Below, one piece after another: positions 44,588 through 56,062 of a stretch of 64,000 nucleotides of DNA. Source of the stretch: Ideonella oryzae (GTDB lineage Bacteria > Pseudomonadota > Gammaproteobacteria > Burkholderiales > Burkholderiaceae_C); contig NZ_JAMXMC010000002.1 of assembly GCF_024055665.1 (NCBI RefSeq), positions 62,001 to 126,000 of the forward strand, in the 5' to 3' direction. How positions within the stretch are numbered: the first letter of the stretch is position 1; each line of letters opens with the position of its first letter. The notes beneath the pieces are model-generated. The model did not search any database. It saw only the letters and a list, made by a program, of their open reading frames with translations, and was not told the origin of the DNA. The position numbers and the translations under genes are program-made.

Positions 44588-46009
44588 ATGGCTGAATTCA
44601 AAGTCGCGCCAGCGGACGCGCCGCTGGGCGTGAAGCTGATGACCTGGGTGGACAACCGCTTCCCGGCCACCAAGCTGTACAAGGAGCACCTGTCCGAGTA
44701 CTACGCGCCCAAGAACTTCAACTTCTGGTATTTCTTCGGCTCGCTGGCCCTGCTGGTGCTGGTGATCCAGATCGTCACCGGCATCTTCCTGGTGATGCAC
44801 TACAAGCCGGATGCTTCGCTGAACTCGGCGGGCGTGCCGGTGGCCTTCGCCTCCGTCGAGTACATCATGCGCGATGTGCCCTGGGGCTGGCTCATCCGCT
44901 ACATGCACTCCACCGGCGCCTCCTCGTTCTTCGTGGTGGTGTACCTGCACATGTTCCGGGGCATGCTGTACGGCTCCTACCGCAAGCCGCGTGAGCTGGT
45001 GTGGATCTTCGGTTGCGCCATCTTCCTGGCGCTGATGGCCGAGGCCTTCATGGGCTACCTGCTGCCCTGGGGTCAGATGTCCTTCTGGGGCGCCCAGGTG
45101 ATCGTGAACCTGTTCTCGGCCATCCCCTTCGTCGGTCCGGACCTGTCCTTGCTGATCCGTGGCGACTACGTGGTGGGCGATGCGACGCTGAACCGCTTCT
45201 TCAGCTTCCACGTCATCGCGGTGCCGCTGGTGCTGCTGGGCCTGGTGGTGGCGCACATCATCGCGCTGCACGAAGTGGGCTCCAACAACCCCGACGGCGT
45301 TGAGATCAAGGCCAAGAAGGACGAGCAAGGTCGCCCGCTGGACGGCATCCCCTTCCACCCGTACTACACGGTGCATGACATCCTGGGTGTCTCGGGCTTC
45401 CTGATGGTCTTCTGCGCCATCATCTTCTTCGGCCCCGAACTGGGCGGCTACTTCCTGGAGTACAACAACTTCATCCCGGCCGACCCGTTGAAGACCCCGC
45501 TGCATATCGCGCCGGTCTGGTACTTCACGCCCTTCTATTCGATGCTGCGCGCCACGACCGACGTGATGGTCAATGTGTTGAGCGGTGTGGTGGGCCTGGC
45601 GGCGGTCGCCGCCCTGCTGAAGGGGCGCTTCTCCAGCGTGGCGAAGGTGGGTGTGGTCGTGGCCGCACTGGTCGCGATCTTCCTGCTCAAGACCTTCGAC
45701 GCCAAGTTCTGGGGCGTGGTGGTGATGGGCGGTGCCGTGATCATCCTGTTCTTCCTGCCCTGGCTGGATCACAGCCCGGTCAAGTCGATCCGCTACCGTC
45801 CGAGCTGGCACAAGGCGCTGTACGGCGTGTTCGTGGTCTTCTTCGTCGTGCTGGCCTACCTGGGCATCCAGCCGCCGTCCGACACCGGCACCCTGATCGC
45901 TCAGGTCGGTACCCTGTTCTATTTCGGCTTCTTCCTGCTGATGCCGTGGTGGAGCCAGCTGGGCACCTTCAAGCCGGTGCCCGAGCGTGTGACCTTCCAC
46001 CCGCACTGA
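44588..46009 (+). CDS. petB: ubiquinol-cytochrome c reductase, cytochrome b subunit
   Basis: Di-heme core subunit of complex III, 473 residues, about eight or nine membrane helices. Heme-ligand regions are YMHSTGASSFFVVVYLHMFRG and FHVIAVPLVLLGLVVAHIIALHEVGSNNP (key His residues). The Qo-site motif, PEWY in mitochondria, is PVWY at 309-312, a variant known in some proteobacteria. The length matches the full-length, non-split form. Second gene of petABC; start with the AAAGG-type site upstream. Confidence 0.97.
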   Translation: MAEFKVAPADAPLGVKLMTWVDNRFPATKLYKEHLSEYYAPKNFNFWYFFGSLALLVLVIQIVTGIFLVMHYKPDASLNSAGVPVAFASVEYIMRDVPWGWLIRYMHSTGASSFFVVVYLHMFRGMLYGSYRKPRELVWIFGCAIFLALMAEAFMGYLLPWGQMSFWGAQVIVNLFSAIPFVGPDLSLLIRGDYVVGDATLNRFFSFHVIAVPLVLLGLVVAHIIALHEVGSNNPDGVEIKAKKDEQGRPLDGIPFHPYYTVHDILGVSGFLMVFCAIIFFGPELGGYFLEYNNFIPADPLKTPLHIAPVWYFTPFYSMLRATTDVMVNVLSGVVGLAAVAALLKGRFSSVAKVGVVVAALVAIFLLKTFDAKFWGVVVMGGAVIILFFLPWLDHSPVKSIRYRPSWHKALYGVFVVFFVVLAYLGIQPPSDTGTLIAQVGTLFYFGFFLLMPWWSQLGTFKPVPERVTFHPH

Positions 46010-46029
46010 ATCTCGGCAGGAGCAACAAC

Positions 46030-46782
46030 ATGATGAAGAAACTCATTGCGAGCTGCTTTGCGGCCCTGTGCCTGGTCGGTGGTGCGTCGGCCAACACCGG
46101 GGGCACGCCCTGGGACAAGTTCCCGACCGAGAAGGTGACGGATGTGGCGGCGCTTCAGCATGGCGCCAAGCTGTTCGTCAACTACTGCCTGAACTGCCAC
46201 GGCGCATCCTTCATGCGCTACAACCGCCTGCACGACATCGGGCTGACGGATGCGCAGATCAAGGACAACATGCTGTTCACCGGCGGGAAGGTCGGCGACC
46301 TGATGAAGGTCGCCATCGACCCGAAGGATGCCAAGGCCTGGTTCGGTGCCAATCCGCCGGACCTGAGCGTGATCGCCCGCTCGCGGGCCGGCGCGCAGGG
46401 CAGTGGCGCGGACTATCTCTACACCTATCTGCGCGGCTTCTACCGTGACGACACCCGTCCGACCGGCTGGAACAACACCGTGTTCCCGGCCGTGGGCATG
46501 CCCCATGCGTTGTGGGAGTTGCAGGGCCAGCAGACGGTTGAGGTGGAAGCCGGTGCCAACGGCGAGCACCATATCAAGCTGGTGCCGCCGGCCACGCCTG
46601 GGACGATGACGACCCAGGAGTACAACGAGTCCGTGGCCGATCTCGTGGCCTATCTGCAGTGGATGGGTGAGCCGGCACAGATCCAGCGCAAGCAGCTGGG
46701 CGTCTGGGTTTTGCTGTTCCTGGGCGTGCTCATGTTCCTGGCCTGGCGCCTGAACGCGGCCTACTGGAAGGACGTCAAGTAA
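46030..46782 (+). CDS. petC: ubiquinol-cytochrome c reductase, cytochrome c1 subunit
   Basis: Membrane-anchored c-type cytochrome of complex III, 250 residues. Signal peptide MMKKLIASCFAALCLVGGAS (1-20), heme motif CLNCH at residues 53-57 in VNYCLNCHGASFMRYNRL, the axial-Met region FPAVGMPHALWELQGQ, and a C-terminal anchor VWVLLFLGVLMFLAWRLN. ATG 46030 or the adjacent ATG 46033 is the start, behind AGGAG. A terminator follows, ending petABC. Confidence 0.96.
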   Translation: MMKKLIASCFAALCLVGGASANTGGTPWDKFPTEKVTDVAALQHGAKLFVNYCLNCHGASFMRYNRLHDIGLTDAQIKDNMLFTGGKVGDLMKVAIDPKDAKAWFGANPPDLSVIARSRAGAQGSGADYLYTYLRGFYRDDTRPTGWNNTVFPAVGMPHALWELQGQQTVEVEAGANGEHHIKLVPPATPGTMTTQEYNESVADLVAYLQWMGEPAQIQRKQLGVWVLLFLGVLMFLAWRLNAAYWKDVK

Positions 46783-46813
46783 AATCCAGTCCAGCCGCGA
46801 GGCTTGGACTCGC

Positions 46814-46845
46814 ACGCAGCGTGTCGTGAGGCACGCTGCGTTTTT
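46814..46845 (+). terminator. rho-independent terminator of petABC
   Basis: A 10-bp perfect stem (46814-46823 ACGCAGCGTG with 46832-46841), 8-nt loop, then T residues to 46845. It lies 32 bp after petC and before sspA. Confidence 0.9.
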
Positions 46846-46896
46846 CCGTTTTCGGCGTCTGTCGATTCTGTTTTGCTGTTGAGGGAGCCCACCGCC

Positions 46897-47508
46897 ATGA
46901 TGGTGCTGTATTCCGGAACTACCTGCCCCTACTCGCACCGTTGCCGCTTCGTGCTGTTCGAGAAGGGCATGGATTTTGAGATTCGCGATGTCGACCTGTT
47001 CGCCAAGCCCGAGGACATCGCGCTGATGAACCCCTACAACGAGGTGCCCATCCTCGTGGAGCGCGACCTGATCCTGTACGAGTCGCACATCATCAACGAG
47101 TACATCGACGAGCGCTTCCCGCACCCGCAGCTGATGCCGGGTGACCCGGTGGCCCGCGCCCGTGTGCGCCTGTTCCTGTTCAACTTCGAGAAGGAGCTGT
47201 TCGCCAACGTGAACATCCTCGAAGGTCGGGGCATCAAGGGCACGGACAAGCAGCTGGAGAAGGCACGCGCCCAGATCCGCGACCGTCTGACGCAGCTGGC
47301 GCCCATCTTCCTGAAGAACAAGTACATGCTGGGCGACGACTTCTCGATGCTCGACGTGGCCATCGCGCCGCTGCTGTGGCGTCTGGATTACTACGGCATC
47401 GACCTGTCCAAGAACGCGGCACCGCTGCTGAAGTACGCCGAGCGCATCTTCTCGCGCCCGGCCTACATCGAGGCGCTGACCCCGTCCGAGAAGGTCATGC
47501 GCAAGTAA
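46897..47508 (+). CDS. sspA: stringent starvation protein A (GST-fold transcription regulator)
   Basis: A 203-residue glutathione-S-transferase-fold protein that binds RNA polymerase in other proteobacteria. It starts MMVLYSGTTCPYSHRCRFVLFEKGM (thioredoxin-like N-domain), has NPYNEVPILVERDLILYESHIINEYIDERFPHPQLMP (key segment YNEVPILVERDL) and the helical C-domain GDDFSMLDVAIAPLLWRLDYYG. ATG 46897 has GAGGGA upstream. The petABC-sspA-sspB order is conserved in betaproteobacteria. Confidence 0.95.
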   Translation: MMVLYSGTTCPYSHRCRFVLFEKGMDFEIRDVDLFAKPEDIALMNPYNEVPILVERDLILYESHIINEYIDERFPHPQLMPGDPVARARVRLFLFNFEKELFANVNILEGRGIKGTDKQLEKARAQIRDRLTQLAPIFLKNKYMLGDDFSMLDVAIAPLLWRLDYYGIDLSKNAAPLLKYAERIFSRPAYIEALTPSEKVMRK

Positions 47509-47526
47509 GAAGACAGGCCTGTCCCG

Positions 47527-48051
47527 ATGAGCAACGTGCCTCCCTCGCCACCTGCCGACACCCAGGGCAGTTCCACCCGGCCCTACCTGATCCGTGCGCT
47601 GCATGACTGGTGCACGGACAACGGGTTCACGCCCTATCTGGCGGTCTTTGTCGACCACTCGGTCCAGGTGCCGTTCGAGTATGTGAAGAACAACGAGATC
47701 GTGCTCAACGTCGGCTTCGAGGCCACCAGTGGGCTGAAGCTGGGCAACGACTTCGTCGAGTTCAAGGCCCGCTTTGGTGGCGTGGCGCGCGAGATCCAGG
47801 TGCCGGTGGATCATGTGGTGGCCATCTATGCCCGGGAGAACGGGCAGGGCATGGCCTTCCCCATGCCCACGGCGGCTGCCGAAGCTGCGGGCGAGGAAGA
47901 AGCGCCCGCGCCGGCCGCCGAGCGCAGCACCGGCCTTCGCCTGGCCTCGGTCGAGACCGAAACGGACCGGGCAGGCGAGGACGTTCCCGAAGGGGACGAG
48001 CCGCCGCCTTCGGCGCCCACGCCGCGCCCCGCGCTCAAGCGCATCAAGTGA
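47527..48051 (+). CDS. sspB: ClpXP adaptor SspB
   Basis: Adaptor that delivers ssrA-tagged proteins to ClpXP, 174 residues. The folded N-terminal domain reads STRPYLIRALHDWCTDNGFTPYLAVFVD (key segment RPYLIRALHDWC) and includes GGVAREIQVPVDHVVAIYARENGQGM. A disordered acidic Pro/Glu-rich linker (about 120-165) leads to the C-terminal ALKRIK, matching the ClpX-binding XB motif. It forms a pair with sspA. Confidence 0.95.
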   Translation: MSNVPPSPPADTQGSSTRPYLIRALHDWCTDNGFTPYLAVFVDHSVQVPFEYVKNNEIVLNVGFEATSGLKLGNDFVEFKARFGGVAREIQVPVDHVVAIYARENGQGMAFPMPTAAAEAAGEEEAPAPAAERSTGLRLASVETETDRAGEDVPEGDEPPPSAPTPRPALKRIK

Positions 48052-48086
48052 CCCCGCTGCGATGCTGGCAGGCTTGCGCTTGCCAC

Positions 48087-48092
48087 TAGAAT
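48087..48092 (+). promoter_or_regulatory. -10-like TAGAAT for tRNA-Thr
   Basis: TAGAAT 16 bp before the mature tRNA 5' end, so transcription would begin about 10 bases upstream of it. No clear -35. Confidence 0.45.
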
Positions 48093-48108
48093 CGCAGCCT
48101 CTTCATCC

Positions 48109-48184
48109 GCCGGCTTAGCTCAGTTGGTAGAGCAACGGTCTTGTAAACCGTAGGTCGTCCGTTCGATTCGGACAGCCGGCACCA
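48109..48184 (+). tRNA. tRNA-Thr (anticodon UGU)
   Basis: A 76-nt cloverleaf with the CCA end encoded. Acceptor strands GCCGGCT (48109-48115) and AGCCGGC (48174-48180) pair fully. The D arm has AGCTCAGTTGGTAGAGC. The anticodon stem ACGGT/ACCGT encloses the loop CTTGTAA, with anticodon TGT, decoding ACA. The T arm contains GTTCGATTC. Discriminator A48181 is followed by CCA. It lies between sspB and the convergent DUF721 gene. Confidence 0.97.
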
Positions 48185-48222
48185 TCGCTTGAGCCGGGCA
48201 TCGGCAGGCGCCGCGCGCGGCC

Positions 48223-48543
48223 TCAGCGCTCTGGTGCCTGGACCTTGACCCGCAGCGCCACCCGCGCCCAGCCCTCGTCCAGCAGAACCTGTTCGATCAG
48301 GGGCAGGCACTGGCGCAACTTGGCCGCCACGGCGCTGTTCGGGACCAGCAGGTTCCAGCCCTCCTCGTCCAGAACGCCGCCACGCACATGGGCTCGCATC
48401 GCGGGCGGCAGGACCTGGCGCACGCAACGCAGTCGGGCTTCCGATTCGCGCAGGCGCTCCAGCAGCCGCCCCAACATGGCGTTGGCTCCCAGGGCCTCGG
48501 AAACGGGCCGGGTGTGGGCTTGCTGCTTGGGTGGGGGCGCCAT
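48223..48543 (-). CDS. DUF721 (DciA-like) protein
   Basis: A 106-residue protein of the DUF721/DciA family. The conserved core is LLERLRESEARLRCVRQVLPPAMRAHVRGG, then WNLLVPNSAVAAKLRQCLPLIEQVLL (key W-LLVPNSA-AAKLRQ). DciA proteins load or regulate the replicative helicase in bacteria lacking DnaC; some DUF721 relatives are RNA-binding. It diverges from secA, as commonly seen. ATG 48543 has no Shine-Dalgarno but a TACACT box 7 bases upstream. Confidence 0.85.
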   Translation of the reverse strand: MAPPPKQQAHTRPVSEALGANAMLGRLLERLRESEARLRCVRQVLPPAMRAHVRGGVLDEEGWNLLVPNSAVAAKLRQCLPLIEQVLLDEGWARVALRVKVQAPER

Positions 48544-48550
48544 GGCTGCC

Positions 48551-48556
48551 AGTGTA
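48551..48556 (-). promoter_or_regulatory. -10-like TACACT box seven bases before the DUF721 gene
   Basis: Read on the minus strand, TACACT then seven bases then ATG 48543, without a Shine-Dalgarno. It is the same geometry as the boxes at 35771 and 37153, here on the opposite strand. Confidence 0.45.
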
Positions 48557-48658
48557 GCGGTCCGCCTTTGGTGGGGATCGCCCCCCGAACCTGGCATCCG
48601 GAAGCTGACACCCCCCGGTGCTAAACTCAAACGCTTTGTTCAGCCCCGTTGACGCCGC

Positions 48659-51409
<2,751 letters not shown>

Positions 51410-51446
51410 GGCCAAAGGGGCCGAGCGCCCCAACCTTTCTTCACGG

Positions 51447-51480
51447 CCCCGCCGCGCCCCTGGTCCGGCGGGGTTCTTCA
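51447..51480 (+). terminator. rho-independent terminator after secA
   Basis: An 8-bp stem CCCCGCCG (51447-51454) / CGGCGGGG (51466-51473) with an 11-nt loop and a T-rich tail (TTCTTCA). Confidence 0.75.
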
Positions 51481-51496
51481 TTCAGGGACGCACACC

Positions 51497-52522
51497 GTGT
51501 TCAAGAATCTCATCGTCTACCGCATCGGCCCCGAGTGGGTGCCGGACCTGGCCGTGGCCGAACAGGCCCTGGCCAAGGAGCCTTTCGTGCCTTGCGCGCC
51601 TTCGCAGCCGCTGTCGCTGGGCTGGGTGCCGCCGCGCGGCGTCGAGCATGCGCCCTTTGTCGAGTCGATCGGCGGTCAGTGGCTGGTCAAGCTCAAGCTC
51701 GAGCAAAAGATGCTGCCCGCCTCGGTGGTCAAGCGCCGCACCGATGAGATCGCGACCCAGATCGAGCAGACCACCGGCCGCAAGCCGGGCAAGAAGCAGA
51801 GCAAGGAGCTGAAGGAGCAGGCCACGCACGAGCTGCTGCCCATGGCCTTCACCAAGCAGGCCCATGTGCTGGCCTGGATCGATCCCGAGCGCCGTCTGCT
51901 GATGGTGGATGCCGGCAGCACCAAGCGCGCCGAGGCGGTGGTCACCCCGCTGATCAAGGCCTGGGAACACTTCGCGCTGCGTCCGCTGCAGACCCGCCTG
52001 TCGCCCGCCGTGGCCATGGCCGCCTGGCTGACCCAGGGCGAGGCGCCGGCGGGCTTCAGCATCGACCGCGAGTGCGAGCTCAAGTCCCAGGACGAGATGA
52101 AGTCGGTGGTGCGCTATGCCCGGCATGCGCTGGACATCGACGAGGTGCGCGAGCACATCGCCCAGGGCAAGGCGCCCACGCGCCTGGCCATGACCTGGGC
52201 CGGCCGCGTCGGCTTCACGCTGACCGAGCAGGGGGTGATCCGCAAGCTGGCCTTCGAGGACGTGGTGTTCGAGGGCCGCCAGGGCTCGGCCGACCGGCCG
52301 GAGGAGGCCTTCGACACCGATGCGGCCATCGCCACCGGCGAGCTGTGCCAGCTGATCCCGGATCTGGTCGAGGCCCTGGACGGTGAGTTGCAGCCGGGTG
52401 AACTGCCCAGCGATCTGGTCGGCAGTGCCCCGGCGCCGACCCCGCCGGTTGCAGCCCCGGCGCCCGTGTCCGCCGCCCACGTCCCCGCCGCCGCCACCGA
52501 CGAACTGCCGCCCTGGGCGTGA
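51497..52522 (+). CDS. rdgC: recombination-associated protein RdgC
   Basis: Ring-forming DNA-binding protein that modulates RecA, 341 residues. It starts at GTG 51497 (FKNLIVYRIGPEW), the family N-terminus. Other motifs are GWVPPRGVEHAPFVESIGGQWLVKL (key WVPPRG), KLEQKMLPASVV, ATHELLPMAFTKQ and the late CQLIPDLVEALDGE. The C-terminal 45 residues are Ala/Pro-rich and end LPPWA, a natural extension beyond the core. It stands alone between the secA terminator and the sensor-kinase gene. Confidence 0.94.
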   Translation: MFKNLIVYRIGPEWVPDLAVAEQALAKEPFVPCAPSQPLSLGWVPPRGVEHAPFVESIGGQWLVKLKLEQKMLPASVVKRRTDEIATQIEQTTGRKPGKKQSKELKEQATHELLPMAFTKQAHVLAWIDPERRLLMVDAGSTKRAEAVVTPLIKAWEHFALRPLQTRLSPAVAMAAWLTQGEAPAGFSIDRECELKSQDEMKSVVRYARHALDIDEVREHIAQGKAPTRLAMTWAGRVGFTLTEQGVIRKLAFEDVVFEGRQGSADRPEEAFDTDAAIATGELCQLIPDLVEALDGELQPGELPSDLVGSAPAPTPPVAAPAPVSAAHVPAAATDELPPWA

Positions 52523-52558
52523 ATCCGGCATGGGGCCGTGGGATGATCCGGCCCTGAG

Positions 52559-55500
52559 ATGAACCCGTCGCCATCCGCCACCGAGCCAGCCACGCCGTCC
52601 ACCTCGCTGCCTGCCTCCCAGCAGGTGGTGAAGATCCGGCGTGACTACAACCTCTGGGTGGTCAGCGAGACCATGGAGGACTACGCGCTGCGCTTCACGC
52701 CGCGCGCCTTCCGCAAATGGTCCGACTGGCGGGTGGCCAACACGGCCTTCGGCGCCGCCTCCTTCCTGGTGCTGGAGGCGGTGGGCGCCACGCTGCTGGT
52801 GCGCTACGGCTTCGTCAACGCCTTCTGGGCCATCCTGGCCACCGGGCTGATCATCTTCCTGGCCGGCTGGCCGATCAGCGTCTACGCCGCCCGCCACGGT
52901 GTGGACATGGACCTGCTGACCCGTGGCGCCGGCTTCGGCTACCTGGGCTCCACGATCACCTCGCTGATCTACGCCAGCTTCACCTTCATCTTCTTCGCCC
53001 TCGAAGCGGCGGTGATGGCCTATGCGCTGGACCTGGCCTTCGACATCCCGCCGGCCTGGGGTTACCTGGTCTGCGCGCTGGCGGTCATCCCCCTGGTCAC
53101 CTACGGCGTCACCCACATCAGCCGGCTGCAGGTGTGGACCCAGCCGCTGTGGCTGGCCATGCTGGTGCTGCCCTATGTCTACGTCTTTCGCGAGAACCCG
53201 GGCCTCATCGAAGGCCTGATGCGCTACCCCGGCGAGAGTGGCCAGTTCGGCGCCTTCCACCTCCAGGCCTTCGGCGCCGCGATGACGGTGGGCGTGGCCC
53301 TCATCACCCAGATGGGCGAGCAGGTGGACTACCTGCGCTTCATGCCCGAATGCCGGCCCGGTCACCGCCTGCGCTGGTGGACGGCGGTGCTGGTGGGTGG
53401 GCCGGGCTGGGTGCTGCCGGGGGTGCTGAAGATGCTGGGCGGCGCGCTGCTGGCCTACCTCGCCATCGGCCACATGGTGCCGGTGGAGCGGGCGGTGGAC
53501 CCGAGCCAGATGTACCTGGCGGCCTACGAGTTCGTCTTTCCGCACTACGGTGCGGCGGTGGCGGCCACGGCGCTGTTCGTCATCGTCTCCCAGCTCAAGA
53601 TCAACGTCACCAACGCCTACGCCGGCTCGCTGGCCTGGTCCAACTTCTTCTCCCGCGTCACGCACAGCCACCCGGGTCGGGTGGTGTGGATGGTGTTCAA
53701 CATCCTGATTGCCCTGATGCTGATGGAGCTGGACGTGTTCCAGGCCCTGGGCGGGGTGCTGGGCCTGTTCTCCAACATCGCCATCAGCTGGATCATGGCC
53801 GTGGTGGCCGACCTGGTCATCAACAAGCCGCTGGGTTGGAGTCCCAAGGGCATCGAGTTCCGCCGGGCCTATCTGCATGACGTCAATCCGGTGGGCGTGG
53901 GCGCGATGGCCCTGGCTTCGGCCTTGTCGATCGCGGCCCACCTGGGCGCCTTCGGGCCGACTGCCCAGGCCTTCTCGGCCCTGATCGCGCTGGTCACGGC
54001 GATGCTCACCTCGCCACTGATCGCCTGGGCCACCCAGGGGCGCTATTACCTGGCCCGCCAGCCCGAGCCGGTGCCGGCGGCGGGTCTGGGGCTGGCCGAT
54101 GGCGAGGGCAGTTACCGCCGCCTGCAGCGCTGTGTGGTCTGCGAGCGCGACTACGAGACCGAGGACATGGCGCGCTGCCCGGCCTACGGGGGCTTCATCT
54201 GCTCGCTGTGTTGCACGCTGGAGGCCCGCTGCGCCGACCGCTGCAAGCCCCAGCCCCGGCTGGTGGACCAGGTCTGGGCGGCCTGGCGGCGGCTGCTGCA
54301 GCGCGCATTGCCCCGGCGCCTGGCGCCCCAGGTGGACACGGGCCTGGGCCAGTACCTGCTGCTGATGGGCGTCATCGTGCCGGCCCTGGGGGCCCTGTTC
54401 GGCCTGCTGTACCACCAGGAGATGAAGGTGCTGGCCGAGCGCGGCGCGCAGTTCGTGCCGCTGCTGGCGCCCTCGTTGCGTGCGGGGTTCATCAAGGCCT
54501 ATGCGGCCCTGCTGCTGGTGGCCGGCGTGGTGGCCTGGTGGCTGGTGCTGGCCCACAAGAGCCGCCAGGTGGCGCAGGAAGAAACCTCCCGCCAGACCGA
54601 GGCGCTGATGCGGGAGATCGACTCGCACCGCCAGACCGACCTGGCCCTGCAGGCCGCCAAGCGCGCCGCTGATACCGCCAACCAGGCCAAGACGCGCTAC
54701 ATCACAGCCATCAGCCACGAGCTGCGCACGCCGCTCAACAGCATCCTGGGCTATGCCCAGCTGCTGGAGGAGGATGCGGCCATGCCGGCCCACCGCCGCC
54801 ATGCCGTGTCGGTCATCCGGCGCGGGGGCGACCACCTGCTGGGCCTGATCGAGGGCACGCTGGACCTGGCCCGCATCGAGGGTGGCAAGCTCACGCTGGA
54901 CCGCAAGCCCATGCGCTTTCGGGACTGCATGGGCGAGATCGCCGGCCTGTTCGAGCTGCAGGCGGCAGCCAAGGGCATCCGCTTCCGGGCCGAACTGGCG
55001 GCCGACCTGCCGGAGGTGGTGCGCGCCGACGAGCGGCGGCTGCGCCAGATCCTGATCAACCTGCTGGGCAACGCGGTGAAGTTCACCGCCCAGGGCGAGG
55101 TGGTGTTCCGCGTCCACTACGCGCGGGAGATGGCCCGCATCGAGATCAGCGACACCGGGCCGGGCATGACGCCCGAGGAGCTCGAACGCGTGTTCGAGCC
55201 CTTTGCCCGCGGCTCCTCGGCCGGCACAGCAGCCACCGGCGGCACCGGGTTGGGGCTGACCATCGGCAAGATGCTGACCGACCTGATGGGTGGCGAGATG
55301 ACGGTGCGCAGCACGCCGGGGCAGGGCAGCACCTTCGGCCTGCGCCTGTTCCTGCCGGCGCTGCCGGCCGACACGCCCAGCGCCGCGCCGCCGCAGCGCC
55401 TGGCCCGCGGTGGCTATGCCGGGCCGCGTCGCATCATCCTGGTGGTGGACAACGAGGAGGCCGACCGCATGCTGCTGGCCGATCTGCTGCAGCCACTGGG

Positions 55501-56062
55501 CTTCCAGATCGAGCAGGCGGCCTCCGGCGAGGAGTGCCTGCTGCGGCTGCAGACGCTGCAGCCCGACGTGATCTTCCTGGACCTGGCCATGCCCGGCATC
55601 GACGGCTGGGAGACGCTGCGCCGCATCCGCGCCCAGGGCCTGAGCCAGGCGGCGGTGGCCATCATCTCGGCCAACGCCTTCGACAAGGGGCTGGACAACG
55701 ACCTGGGCCTGCCGGCCAACGATTTCCTGGTCAAGCCGGTGCGGCTGGGCGAGTTGCTGGACTGGCTGGGCCAGCACCTGGGCCTGACCTGGCTGCCCGG
55801 CGAGGCGGCGGTGGCCGAGGCCCGGGAGGCTGCGCAGGCGGACCAGCACCTGCCCCCGCCTGCCGCACTGGCGGCCCTGCGCGAGGTGGTGGCGCTGGGC
55901 TATCCCCGTGGCGTGCAACGCCAGCTCGAGGTCATCGCCCAGGGCCACCCGGAGGCGGCGGTCTTCACCGAGCGGGCGCGCACCATGGCCCGCAACTTCC
56001 AGCTCGACACCCTCCACGACTGGTTGAAACGACTGCTCGATGAACCCCGATCTGATCGCTGA
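52559..56062 (+). CDS. NCS1-type permease fused to a hybrid sensor histidine kinase/receiver
   Basis: A 1167-residue fusion. Residues about 25-510 form a complete NCS1 purine/pyrimidine-permease-like domain with about 12 membrane spans (DYNLWVVSETMEDYALRF opening, GGVLGLFSNIAISWIMAVVADLV near the end; key segments). An eight-Cys cluster (C525, C528, C540, C548, C551, C552, C558, C562) follows, then two more spans (about 598-618 and 644-666), a coiled coil, HisKA His720 (ISHELRTPLNSILGYAQLL), HATPase with NLLGNAVKF, DTGPGM and GGTGLGLTI, and a receiver with Asp1008 (FLDLAMPG). It overlaps its LuxR-type partner by 23 bp. The likely role is transport-coupled sensing of a nitrogenous ligand; whether it transports is unknown. 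Confidence 0.88.
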   Translation: MNPSPSATEPATPSTSLPASQQVVKIRRDYNLWVVSETMEDYALRFTPRAFRKWSDWRVANTAFGAASFLVLEAVGATLLVRYGFVNAFWAILATGLIIFLAGWPISVYAARHGVDMDLLTRGAGFGYLGSTITSLIYASFTFIFFALEAAVMAYALDLAFDIPPAWGYLVCALAVIPLVTYGVTHISRLQVWTQPLWLAMLVLPYVYVFRENPGLIEGLMRYPGESGQFGAFHLQAFGAAMTVGVALITQMGEQVDYLRFMPECRPGHRLRWWTAVLVGGPGWVLPGVLKMLGGALLAYLAIGHMVPVERAVDPSQMYLAAYEFVFPHYGAAVAATALFVIVSQLKINVTNAYAGSLAWSNFFSRVTHSHPGRVVWMVFNILIALMLMELDVFQALGGVLGLFSNIAISWIMAVVADLVINKPLGWSPKGIEFRRAYLHDVNPVGVGAMALASALSIAAHLGAFGPTAQAFSALIALVTAMLTSPLIAWATQGRYYLARQPEPVPAAGLGLADGEGSYRRLQRCVVCERDYETEDMARCPAYGGFICSLCCTLEARCADRCKPQPRLVDQVWAAWRRLLQRALPRRLAPQVDTGLGQYLLLMGVIVPALGALFGLLYHQEMKVLAERGAQFVPLLAPSLRAGFIKAYAALLLVAGVVAWWLVLAHKSRQVAQEETSRQTEALMREIDSHRQTDLALQAAKRAADTANQAKTRYITAISHELRTPLNSILGYAQLLEEDAAMPAHRRHAVSVIRRGGDHLLGLIEGTLDLARIEGGKLTLDRKPMRFRDCMGEIAGLFELQAAAKGIRFRAELAADLPEVVRADERRLRQILINLLGNAVKFTAQGEVVFRVHYAREMARIEISDTGPGMTPEELERVFEPFARGSSAGTAATGGTGLGLTIGKMLTDLMGGEMTVRSTPGQGSTFGLRLFLPALPADTPSAAPPQRLARGGYAGPRRIILVVDNEEADRMLLADLLQPLGFQIEQAASGEECLLRLQTLQPDVIFLDLAMPGIDGWETLRRIRAQGLSQAAVAIISANAFDKGLDNDLGLPANDFLVKPVRLGELLDWLGQHLGLTWLPGEAAVAEAREAAQADQHLPPPAALAALREVVALGYPRGVQRQLEVIAQGHPEAAVFTERARTMARNFQLDTLHDWLKRLLDEPRSDR

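Noticed and set aside
48605-48627. CTGACA / TAAACT as a sigma-70 promoter for secA
   Set aside because: The hexamers are only 11 bp apart, too close; TAAACT alone is not convincing.
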